From: Lachnospiraceae bacterium
Lineage (GTDB): Bacteria; Bacillota_A; Clostridia; Lachnospirales; Lachnospiraceae
Direction: 5' to 3'
Length of the DNA: 64,000 nt
NCBI GenBank assembly: GCA_009911175.1
Contig: QXWX01000006.1
Location: 1-64,000, forward strand
Shown here: positions 43,277-51,313 of the stretch, piece after piece
Position numbering within the stretch: position 1 is the stretch's first letter
Layout: every line of letters begins with the position of its first letter
Position numbers and translations under genes: made by a program
The notes under the pieces: generated by a model
What the model saw: only the letters and a program-made list of their open reading frames with translations
The model's database searches: none
Told to the model about the DNA's origin: nothing

Positions 43277-44329
43277 TTATTGGCCGGATGCCTTGCGGCG
43301 AGATGCAGGGCACCGTGAACAGCCATCATACCCCTTGCTGCTGTTCCGTTCGATCAATTTGACGGGGATGGTAAAATTTTTGGTATATTCGGGCTGCTCC
43401 TTCATCTGGTTCAGCAAACGGATTGCCATCTGCGCCCGCAGCTTATAGTCCTGCCGGACAGAGGTCAGGGATGGAACAACCTGTCCGCAGAGATCACTGT
43501 CATCAAAACCAATGATAGAAATATCGTCGGGAATTTGAATGCCGGAGCTTTGTAAAAAGCGAATCATATCGACGGCGTAGAAATCCGACACGGCAAAAAT
43601 GGCGGTGAAACCGCAAAGCTTAGAAAAATGCTCCCGGTAATAACGATCCCGCATTTCCTTTTGCATGGGAATCTTCATGAAATCTGCCTGAAACCCCAAG
43701 CCGCTGCACAGACCCTCATAACGCTGCTGATCCATACATTCCTGATTATCCGAGACGCAGAGAACCTTTCGATGCCCCAAACGATGGAGATATTCGCCCA
43801 CCTGACGTCCGCCGTCCCGGTCGTCAAGCTGAAGATTGCAAATCCTTCCCCTGTTTTCAAAGTAGCCGTCATAAACGACGAAGGGGATGTGGATGCGGCT
43901 GCGGAGTTCCTGATACTCATGGTCGCAGAAGCCCAGGATCACCATACCTGCCATATTCCACATAGACGCAAATTTAACGGTTCCCAGTAGATCGGTGGTT
44001 TTTTTGAGCATCATGAAGTAATCATTTTTTTCGAGCTCGTCCGCTAAGTAGTTGATCGAGGATGCAATAAACGGGTCTGTCAGCGCCCGGCCTTCATACT
44101 TTTCATGATCATTGATGACCACGCCGATGATCCGGGAGTTGTTCTGCGCCAGGAGCGTAGCGGCCATATTGGGGATATAGCCGCGTTCCTCCAGCTTTTC
44201 CTGTACCCGCTTGACCGTCTGGGCGGAAATTTTTTTCGTTTTTCCATGGATCACATTGGAGACGGTGGCGGTGCTGACGCCCACCTCATTCGCAATATCT
44301 ACGATCCGTACTTTGCCCTCTGCCCACAT
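43277..44329 (-). CDS. LacI-family transcriptional regulator
   Basis: A 350-residue regulator. The N-terminal LacI helix-turn-helix is VRIVDIANEVGVSTATVSNV IHGKTKKISAQT with the hinge ...NMAATLLAQNNSRIIGV, then a type 1 periplasmic-binding-like core (VVINDHEKYEGRALTDPFIA, FDDSDLCGQVVPSLTSVRQD) and the typical basic C-terminus. ATG 44329 follows aaaggagg. It precedes the MATE gene on the same strand; the GGTTA palindromes between them could be its operator, but LacI sites are usually different. Effector unknown, probably a sugar. Confidence 0.88.
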   Translation of the reverse strand: MWAEGKVRIVDIANEVGVSTATVSNVIHGKTKKISAQTVKRVQEKLEERGYIPNMAATLLAQNNSRIIGVVINDHEKYEGRALTDPFIASSINYLADELEKNDYFMMLKKTTDLLGTVKFASMWNMAGMVILGFCDHEYQELRSRIHIPFVVYDGYFENRGRICNLQLDDRDGGRQVGEYLHRLGHRKVLCVSDNQECMDQQRYEGLCSGLGFQADFMKIPMQKEMRDRYYREHFSKLCGFTAIFAVSDFYAVDMIRFLQSSGIQIPDDISIIGFDDSDLCGQVVPSLTSVRQDYKLRAQMAIRLLNQMKEQPEYTKNFTIPVKLIERNSSKGYDGCSRCPASRRKASGQ

Positions 44330-44357
44330 AAATGACCTCCTTTGCTGCGGCATGTTC

Positions 44358-44407
44358 TATATTTTGTAAAACGGCCGGATGGCCGTAACGGGGTGCCCTT
44401 GGGGTAT
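44358..44407. repeat. Dispersed palindromic repeat, full copy
   Basis: tattttgtaaaacggccgga, then tggccgtaacggggtgccct and tggggtata, matches the copy at 12327-12376. It lies in the 5' leader region of the LacI gene. Confidence 0.85.
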
Positions 44408-44585
44408 ACATCACCGAATTATAGCAGAACTTTAGCAAGCGGACAAGCTGAAAAACAAAACTCTTTCGGTAACATCATCTTTTTTATCATTTAACCGTTC
44501 AGGTAGAAAATTTTCTATAATTTTTTAAATAGGTGTTTATTTTTCGAAAAAAAGTGATAAAATATAAACAGAAGGAGGCGGTGAT

Positions 44586-45626
44586 ATGTTCTGCAAAAAT
44601 TTAAAGTATTACAGATTGAAAAATAATATGTCCAGGAAAGAACTTGCCTCTTTAGCCGGCATTTCTCCCATGTCTGTCAGCTACTATGAAAATGGCGAAA
44701 GAAGGCCTGGTATGGATACCATAAAAAAACTGGCCGAAGTTTTGGGCGTGAAGGTCACGGATTTCTTGAGCAGTAGAGATGACAAGCTTGAATTTGTCCA
44801 TGGAGAATTTCGGAAAGCGGCTAAGCTGTCGTTAAAGCAGCAGGATTATATCAGAGAGTCCGTGGAAGAATACATGAACCGCTTTTATTCGGTTGTGGAG
44901 ATACTGGGCGGAGAAATTTTGCCGGATGCGCCGCTGTGTCATGGTTTAGAACTATCCGGTGATATTGAGAAGGATGCATTGGCAATGCGCAGATATCTTC
45001 AAATTGCTGAATTTGGTCCTGTCAGAGGTCTGGTTGAATTATTGGAAAATAAAGGGATTCTTGTTTATGTGACAGAGATGGACAGTGACGCGTTTTCAGG
45101 GATGAATGGTTTGATCAATGGAAGGCCTTATATTATTATAAATGGTAATATGAGTTCAGAAAGAATACGTTCCACGATTGCGCATGAGATGGCACATTTC
45201 ATTTTTGCGTGGCCGGAAAATATGGCTGAGAGACAGGCTGAGGAAACTGCAACTGCAATAAGCGGCGCCTTTTTGCTTCCGGAAAGAGACGCGAAGAGGG
45301 AATTAGGCGTCAGAAGAACGCGTATCACCAAGGATATGACTTTGGTCTGCAGGGAGTATGGAATTTCCATGTATCTTTTGGTCAAACGCGCAAACATTTG
45401 CGGAATCATCAATGACAGTGTGGAGAAGGATTTTTACATCAGGGCCGGGCGGGCTGGCTGGAAGAAGAATGAACCGGAAAGAACGGAAAGGGAAGAACCT
45501 GTTCTTTTTATGCAGTTGGTATTCCGCGCAGTGAGTGAAAATGAGATCTCTGTGCAGAAAGGTGCAGAGCTTTTGAAGAAGCCATATACGTTTGTTATGG
45601 AGCATTGCTTTGCCGCAGAGGGGTGA
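44586..45626 (+). CDS. XRE-family regulator with ImmA/IrrE metallopeptidase domain
   Basis: A 346-residue protein. Residues ~5-65 form an XRE helix-turn-helix (YRLKNNMSRKELASLAGISP, SVSYYENGERRPGMDTIKKL). The middle and C-terminal part is an ImmA/IrrE (COG2856) peptidase with the zinc motif STIAHEMAHFIFAWPE (HExxH) near residue 200. Such proteins cleave repressors or act as antitoxin-like regulators of mobile elements and stress. ATG 44586 follows agaaggagg. Its neighbours include a decayed partial copy of itself (46335-46500) and of a sigma-regulator gene. Confidence 0.88.
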   Translation: MFCKNLKYYRLKNNMSRKELASLAGISPMSVSYYENGERRPGMDTIKKLAEVLGVKVTDFLSSRDDKLEFVHGEFRKAAKLSLKQQDYIRESVEEYMNRFYSVVEILGGEILPDAPLCHGLELSGDIEKDALAMRRYLQIAEFGPVRGLVELLENKGILVYVTEMDSDAFSGMNGLINGRPYIIINGNMSSERIRSTIAHEMAHFIFAWPENMAERQAEETATAISGAFLLPERDAKRELGVRRTRITKDMTLVCREYGISMYLLVKRANICGIINDSVEKDFYIRAGRAGWKKNEPERTEREEPVLFMQLVFRAVSENEISVQKGAELLKKPYTFVMEHCFAAEG

Positions 45627-45735
45627 TGCATGAAATATATCAGCAGTGATACAACAATTTGAAAGTTAGTAAAGACATCTGTCAGAAATGGCGGGGGTCT
45701 TTTAAAATGCGACAAGGGTGTAATAGAAATCGTTT

Positions 45736-46183
45736 TCCTCTGCATCTGCGGAACAGCCGGATTCCGCCGGGCAGGGCGAGCTGACGGGCGTTTCGGATGA
45801 ATATGGAATGATTCAAAAAGATTACAAGAATTACAGAAAGATCCAGGAGGAACTGGGAATCCATCTGCTGGATACGGAACTGTCTGCAAACAATCCATAC
45901 ATGCAGGGGCATATCATGACGGACGGAAATGATTTTGCTGTGATTACGGTGGAGAATTATATTTTGTGAGATACCGGCAGATATCAGCTTCTGGAAGAGG
46001 AAAACAGATATGCTTATGAAAGCGGAAATGTGTTCCTGTCGTTTATTTCATTGACTGTGAGGCTGATCCTCAGCGAAGAGTAGCTGAATCGCGGCTGGGA
46101 TTGGGTGTATATTGGAATGTAACGGCTTGCAGAGAGCTATACGTCCGGGCGGGGCTATAGGGTCAATCTCGTGGAGCGTACAC
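45736..46183 (+). pseudogene. Decayed partial copy of the anti-sigma factor gene
   Basis: Nucleotides match 48296-48766 closely: TAGCTG for the intact GAGCAGCTG context and a TGA replacing glycine in NYILGDTG show stop codons in the frame. The 27-base proline/alanine linker present in the intact gene is missing. The copy begins inside the gene (SAEQPDSAG) and ends at cgtacac. It is a fragment, not a functional gene. Confidence 0.85.
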
Positions 46184-46334
46184 GTTTATCTGGGTTAGGT
46201 ACACTACTTTGTAACTCCGTGCATTTCTGTAAGCGGCTATGTAATAATAGATATTTTGTGATCTTACTAATGCTGGGAAAATGATGCTGATATTCGTCAA
46301 GCATCAGTTTCTTGTGCTCTTCTTTTAGTTGTGG
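46184..46334 (-). pseudogene. Unrecognised coding fragment between two decayed copies
   Basis: Read on the minus strand this 150-base patch is open and encodes QLKEEHKKLMLDEYQHHFPS, then ISKITKYLLLHSRLQKCTEL. It has no start or stop of its own and its composition differs from its neighbours. It may be a scrap of a mobile-element gene, but I do not recognise it. Confidence 0.3.
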
Positions 46335-46500
46335 TTGATCAATGGAAGGCCTTATACAATTATAAATGGTAATATGAGTTCAGAAAGAATACGTTCCACG
46401 ATTGCGCATGAAATGGCTCATTCCATTTTCGTGTGGCCGGAAAGAAGGATTTAGGCGTCAGAAGAACACGGGTCACCAAAGATATGACCTTGGCTTGAGG
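46335..46500 (+). pseudogene. Decayed partial copy of the XRE-ImmA gene
   Basis: 46335-46445 repeats 45111-45221 (GLINGRPYIIINGN, STIAHEMAHFIF) with a few changes, one of which turns FIFAW into SIFVW. A deletion follows the CCGGAA of the WPE codons, joining to the downstream RRTRVTKDMTLA region, and a TGA ends it. It is a fragment of the peptidase domain without the helix-turn-helix. Confidence 0.85.
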
Positions 46501-46687
46501 GGGGATGGAATTCCAATGAAATAAGAGGAAGAAGTTAAGGAATGTGCATAAAATAAGTATACCAAAATTATTTGTATAAAAAATATTTTTCATGTCATAT
46601 TTTTTCTGTTTAATGTGTCTAAAATATATAGGAGCAAAAATATAGCTTTAGAAATGCTGTATATCCAAAAACGAAGGAGGAGAAAGA

Positions 46688-47225
46688 ATGAAATAAGAAG
46701 ACAAAAAGAATTGTAGGGATGTTGTTAAGCATGGTTATGTTATTCTCATTTTCTATGACAGTTTCTGCTCAGGAAAATGAGGTAGAACAGGATGACAGAA
46801 CATATCTGATTGTGAATGGAGAAGATATTGTATATGTGGGTGAGGATTATGAGAATCCAGAAACAGGGGAATATGTTCGCTGGGATACAAGTTCCCGTGG
46901 TGTAGATAAGAGTTTTTCTTTTTGCATCCGCTATTCACTTACAACTTCGGACTTTACCGTACATAGTGATAGAGTACTCGTGACTGCAAATGCCTATGTG
47001 GCAGATTTGTATGGAGTCCCAGTAAACGGATATACAGGACATCTATATACCGTTTCTATTGTGGGTTGGTATTCGAGAAATCTTCAATTTTCTGTAGGTA
47101 ATTCACAATCAGGAACAATTACGGGACTAGATAATGGTGGAACCTATAAAGTGCGGATTACAAACAATGACTATTTGCCAGATACGAGAAATTTAGTAGG
47201 TAGTGGTTCTGTATCGACATTATGA
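46688..47225 (+). CDS. Secreted protein of unknown function, start frameshifted
   Basis: A strong site (aaggagg) and ATG 46688 read ATG-AAA-TAA; removing one A gives MNKKTKRIVGMLLSMVMLFS FSMTVSA, a perfect signal peptide that runs into the open frame from 46719. The mature ~145 residues (QENEVEQDDRTYLIVNGED) are rich in Tyr, Val, Ser and Thr with a repeated beta-strand character, ending GSGSVSTL. This may be a wall or extracellular protein controlled by the sigma factor downstream. I do not recognise a family. The frame error could be real decay, a slippage switch or a sequencing error. Confidence 0.6.
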
Positions 47226-47268
47226 TTCTCAAAAATGTTTTTATTTAACAATTTAATATTTTAGTGCT

Positions 47269-47317
47269 AAAAATCCTGTTTATATTAGCGTAGGCTATCA
47301 GTATAGACAGGATTTTT
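47269..47317 (+). terminator. Terminator after the secreted protein gene
   Basis: Arms aaaaatcctgt and acaggattttt with a ~27-base loop are followed by a T-run (tttttgt). Downstream, 47318-47525 holds two further small dyads (gatattgagc/gctcaatatc and actcacggc/gccgtgagt) and no gene. Confidence 0.8.
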
Positions 47318-47525
47318 GTATTATATATTTAATGATATTGAGCGCAAGATAAATCTGCTGCTCAATATCAAATGATGTGCACAAACGCATGAAGAAACAT
47401 GTCGCTGTGCGGTTGCGGCTAACGCAATACTCACGGCAGATTTCGTCGGCCGTGAGTATAATAAAATTATATAGATGTAATATCGATTAATTCTGGTGTG
47501 TCTAAGGGATGAAAGGAGAGAAAAA

Positions 47526-48026
47526 ATGCCGGCAGATCAAAATTTAGAGAGACTGATGAACGAGTATGGCGACGCCATCCTGCGTATGTGTTTTTTATAT
47601 CTGAAGGACTATCAGCTTGCGGAGGATGCCGCTCAGGAGACCTTTATCAAGGCTATGAAATGTTATGATGCGTTTGAACATAGATCAAGTGAAAAGACGT
47701 GGCTGATCCGCATTGCGGTCAACTGCTGTAAAAATATGATGAGAAGCCGTTGGTTTCAGATTGCCCGAAATGACCTGAGGGATGATCAGGAAAAAGCGCA
47801 TGATGATCCGATCGATGCGTTTTTGGAGAAGGACAGTGTGTCACGGGCGATCATGAAACTGAATGCAAATGACAGGCAGGTTATCATGCTGTATTATTAC
47901 CAAGACTTGTCTGTGCATGAGATCGCGGCAGTGATCGGTAAAAAAGAAAATGCCGTATTGCAGCGCTTAAAGAGGGCGCGGGACAGATTGAAAATCATTT
48001 TAGAGGAGGCCGGATATGAATATTAA
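47526..48026 (+). CDS. ECF-type RNA polymerase sigma factor
   Basis: A 166-residue sigma-70 of the ECF class. Region 2 reads DAILRMCFLYLKDYQLAEDA AQETFIKAMKCYD (core and -10 recognition), and region 4 LNANDRQVIMLYYYQDLSVH EIAAVIGKKENAVLQRLKRA (-35 recognition). ATG 47526 follows aaaggagag. It shares 11 bases with the next gene, its probable anti-sigma. No promoter with an ECF-type AAC...motif could be fixed; a stem at 47429-47457 (actcacggc/gccgtgagt) lies in the leader. It may control the secreted protein gene upstream. Confidence 0.88.
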   Translation: MPADQNLERLMNEYGDAILRMCFLYLKDYQLAEDAAQETFIKAMKCYDAFEHRSSEKTWLIRIAVNCCKNMMRSRWFQIARNDLRDDQEKAHDDPIDAFLEKDSVSRAIMKLNANDRQVIMLYYYQDLSVHEIAAVIGKKENAVLQRLKRARDRLKIILEEAGYEY

Positions 48027-48897
48027 TATGAAGGACACGATTGACAGGGAACTGGAGTGTATCGTACTAAGCGAGGAAATGAAAAGTCGGATTAGAAAGA
48101 AAGCAGTTTCCCGGCGAAGGGACGGGGTACTGAAATGGGCTGTGGTTTTTGCGGCAGCGGTAATCCTGGGAGGAACCGGCGCCGCAGCCGGATATCGTAT
48201 GCTGATCACGCATTCGGTTAATGGAGAGGTCTTGCCTGAATTGGATCCCATGCGGGTCGTAGAGATTCATATACCAGAGGGACAGCCAGCAGCATTTGCA
48301 TCTGCGGAACAGCCTGCAGCGCCTGCGCCCGCAGAACAGCCGGATTCCGCCGGGCAGGGTGAGCTGACGGGCGTTCCGGATGAATATGGAATGATTCAAA
48401 AAGATTATAAGGATTACAGAAAGATCCAGGAGGAATTGGGAATCCATCTGCTGGATACGGAATTGTCTGCAAACAATCCATACATGCAGGGGCATATCAT
48501 GACGGACGGAAGCGATTTTGCGATGATCACGGTGGAGAATTATATTTTGGGAGATACCGGCAGATATCAGTTTCTGGAAGAGGAAAACAGATATGCTTAT
48601 GAAAGCGGAAATGTGTTCCTGTCGCCCATTTCATTGACTGTGAGGCTGATCCTCAGCGAAGAGCAGCTGAATCGCGGCTGGGACTGGGAGTATCTTGGAA
48701 TGTATCGGTTTGCGGAGAGCTATACGTCCGGGCAGGGCTATAGGGTCAATCTCGTGGAGCGTACACTGGAAAACGGAGACACGGGCAATGCTGTGCTGGA
48801 AAAAAGTGCGGTTTTTGTGGCGGATGGGGTGGAGTATACTTTGAGAGGAAGGGTTTCCATGGAAACGATGAAGGGGATTGTGGAGACGATGAAGTAA
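48016..48897 (+). CDS. Transmembrane anti-sigma factor-like protein
   Basis: A 293-residue protein with a short cytoplasmic N-terminus (MKDTIDRELECIVLSEEMKS RIRKKAVSRRR), one membrane helix (~45-62, WAVVFAAAVILGGTGAAAGY), a proline/alanine/glutamine linker (EQPAAPAPAEQPDSAGQG) and a ~190-residue outside domain (DRKIQEELGIHLLDTELSAN, VENYILGDTGRYQFLEEENR, YTLRGRVSMETMKGIVETMK). This is the layout of membrane anti-sigma factors. The gene overlaps the sigma gene by 11 bases. It has a decayed duplicate at 45736-46183. What it senses outside is unknown. Confidence 0.8.
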   Translation: MNINMKDTIDRELECIVLSEEMKSRIRKKAVSRRRDGVLKWAVVFAAAVILGGTGAAAGYRMLITHSVNGEVLPELDPMRVVEIHIPEGQPAAFASAEQPAAPAPAEQPDSAGQGELTGVPDEYGMIQKDYKDYRKIQEELGIHLLDTELSANNPYMQGHIMTDGSDFAMITVENYILGDTGRYQFLEEENRYAYESGNVFLSPISLTVRLILSEEQLNRGWDWEYLGMYRFAESYTSGQGYRVNLVERTLENGDTGNAVLEKSAVFVADGVEYTLRGRVSMETMKGIVETMK

Positions 48898-48926
48898 GGT
48901 TTGGCATGATTTTCAATTCTATTGAG

Positions 48927-48955
48927 TTGATTTTGCGTTGCAGATTGCATATAAT
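48927..48955 (+). promoter_or_regulatory. Candidate sigma-A promoter of the ATPase gene
   Basis: ttgatt at 48927-48932 and tataat at 48950-48955 are 17 bases apart, leaving a leader of about 160 bases before 49123. No structured element is obvious in the leader. Confidence 0.6.
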
Positions 48956-49122
48956 ATAGGTGCAATCCCGGAGCAAAACATTACTCTGATGTGGGGGAAA
49001 CGCTTCAGGAGCTGAAAAGATGAGGCGTGATATTGTCGTGTACTGAAATTCATAGTGATTTGTTCGGGAAATGATTTCCTTAAAATCAAAAGAGATATTA
49101 ATTATGGAAGGAATGTAAAAAT

Positions 49123-50724
49123 ATGTGCAAGCATTTTAATACAACTGGTCTGTGCTTCCCGGACGAGCATTATATGGTCAACATAGACGGACGCCTGGAA
49201 GAGATAAAGGGGATGGTGGACCGCGGAGAATATTTTGCTGTCAACAGGGCGCGTCAATATGGCAAAACAACGACTCTAAATCGGCTGGCTGAGAAGCTGT
49301 CGGGAGAATATATTGTTTTTTTGATCAGCTTTGAAGGAATCGAAGATGCTGTGTATGAGAACGCTGCCTCCTTTTGCCAGCGTTTTTGCCGTCTTTTATA
49401 TCGTTTTCTGAGATATAATGAACGTATGACAGATGGGATTTCTGAATCTTTAAAAGAAGAACTGCGCCGGGTGCAGTCGGATAACGCCGTCAATTTGGAG
49501 GACTTATCCGACTTGATATCAGAACTATGCGGTCAGTCAGAGAAACCAGTTGTCATCATGATTGATGAAGTGGATCAGGCAGGGAATCAGAAAATATTTC
49601 TTTCATTTCTGGGGATGCTCCGACGAAAGTTTCTGTCAAGAAAAACAGAGCCCACGTTCCATTCTGTTGTATTGGCCGGAGTATACGACATAAACAATTT
49701 AAAATTAAAGGTTCGTCCTATGGAGGAGCATCAATATAATAGTCCGTGGAACATTGCGGCTGAATTTCTGGTAGATATGAATTTCTCAATCCAGGACATT
49801 GCCGGAATGCTTACAGACTATGAGCATGACCATCATACCGGAATGGACATTATGAAGATATCCGGGCTGATATATGACTACACCTCCGGATATCCATTTC
49901 TGGTATCCAGGCTTTGTCAGATTTTGGATGAAAATCTTTTGGGGAAAGAGGGGTTCCCGGATTTAGCGGCTGTGTGGACAAAAGACGGGGTGACAAAGGC
50001 TGTTAAAAAACTGTTGGCGGAATCGAACACACTGTTTGATGATCTGGTGAAAAAGCTGAATGATTTTCCCGAACTAAGACAGGCGGTTTATGCCATTTTA
50101 TTTAAAGGGGAAAAGATCAGTTACAGTGCTTATAATCATGTATTTCATCTGGGGATTATGTTTGGCTTTATAAAGGAAGAGCATGAAAACATTGTAATCG
50201 CTAACCGGATTTTTGAGACACAGCTGTATAATCTTTTTATTTCAGAAGAATTGCTGGACAGCGCTATGTATAAGTCCGCGTCCATGGATAAGGACAGAAA
50301 TATGTTTATCCGCGATGGACGGTTGGATATGGAGCAGGTATTGGTCAGATTTACAGAGACATTTACAGATATATATTCAGATGCAGAGGAACGTTTTATA
50401 GAAGAGAACGGACGCCGTTTCTTTTTGCTTTACCTGAAACCGATCATCAATGGCGCGGGCAATTATTATATCGAGGCACAGACGAGGAACAGGCGCAGGA
50501 CAGATGTGATTATTGATTACTGCGGAGAGCAATTTGTCTGTGAATTAAAAATCTGGCATGGTGAGGAGTATAACAGGCGGGGAGAGGATCAGCTGCTCCG
50601 CTATCTGGAGGATTACCATCTTACGACGGGATATATGCTCAGCTTTAATTTTAATAAAAAGAAAAAGACGGGAGTACGGAAAATTCGGATCGGAGAACGG
50701 ACGATTATTGAGGCAGTAGTGTAA
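49123..50724 (+). CDS. AAA-ATPase-like protein with PD-(D/E)XK domain (DUF1703 type)
   Basis: A 533-residue intact member of a family common in gut anaerobes. The ATPase part has Walker A RARQYGKTTTLNRLAE near residue 43 and Walker B PVVIMIDEVDQAGNQ near 145, then a helical middle (FDDLVKKLNDFPELRQAVYA) and a C-terminal nuclease-like core, RRRTDVIIDYCGEQFVCELK IW with QLLRYLEDYH. The function is not established; it may be a restriction-like or mobile-element-linked ATPase. ATG 49123 follows gaaggaatg. Three decayed relatives occur in this window, suggesting a family prone to loss. Confidence 0.85.
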   Translation: MCKHFNTTGLCFPDEHYMVNIDGRLEEIKGMVDRGEYFAVNRARQYGKTTTLNRLAEKLSGEYIVFLISFEGIEDAVYENAASFCQRFCRLLYRFLRYNERMTDGISESLKEELRRVQSDNAVNLEDLSDLISELCGQSEKPVVIMIDEVDQAGNQKIFLSFLGMLRRKFLSRKTEPTFHSVVLAGVYDINNLKLKVRPMEEHQYNSPWNIAAEFLVDMNFSIQDIAGMLTDYEHDHHTGMDIMKISGLIYDYTSGYPFLVSRLCQILDENLLGKEGFPDLAAVWTKDGVTKAVKKLLAESNTLFDDLVKKLNDFPELRQAVYAILFKGEKISYSAYNHVFHLGIMFGFIKEEHENIVIANRIFETQLYNLFISEELLDSAMYKSASMDKDRNMFIRDGRLDMEQVLVRFTETFTDIYSDAEERFIEENGRRFFLLYLKPIINGAGNYYIEAQTRNRRRTDVIIDYCGEQFVCELKIWHGEEYNRRGEDQLLRYLEDYHLTTGYMLSFNFNKKKKTGVRKIRIGERTIIEAVV

Positions 50725-50743
50725 CTCTTATATTTGAAAAAAC

Positions 50744-50770
50744 AGGCCGGGGCGTGAGGCCCTGGCCTTT
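50744..50770 (+). terminator. Terminator after the ATPase gene
   Basis: Arms aggccggggc and gccctggcct with a gtga loop are followed by a T-run. Good rho-independent terminator. Confidence 0.8.
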
Positions 50771-50911
50771 ACTGGATTGCTGGAAAGCTGTCCAGCCCTT
50801 TTTTCAAAAATTCGTTCGACACGTTCCGACAGCATCCGGGAGGAACATGAAGTTGAGAATGGCCCGGATTCTCAGGTTAAGAATCCCGTTTCGAAACATT
50901 AAAGTTGATTA

Positions 50912-50938
50912 GAAAACGCCTGATTTACGGGCGTTTTT
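50912..50938 (+). terminator. Second hairpin with T-run in the same gap
   Basis: gaaaacgcc and gggcgtttttct surround a short loop. The gap 50725-51313 also has a candidate promoter with tataat near 51032-51037 and a long leader; no gene is visible. Confidence 0.7.
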
Positions 50939-51313
50939 CTTAATTTGAGAATCAAGGAGTATTTTTTTGTTTCATCCCGCAAATGTAGAATTATGTAGAA
51001 CGTTTTTTAAGGCAGGACGGCAAAAACAGCGCTATAATAGGGTCAAACACAAACCGGCATGTGATTGGATGCATATTTCCCAAAAGGCACAGACCGGCGG
51101 ACGGAAGCAGGCGTCATTCTGATGAAAGGGCCGAACGGCCATTGATCACAGGATGCTCTGCAGGCGCATTTTCCGGAACAGGAAATTGTCCCGCGCAGAT
51201 ATCGCCGCGATTCCGGCCAGCCAAGTTCAGCAGCTGCGGTGCCTGCTGAGGAAAGAAGTACCCGGGGTGTACGGATGTGTACTATATATAAATGAATAGA
51301 GGAGGGCTTCGTT

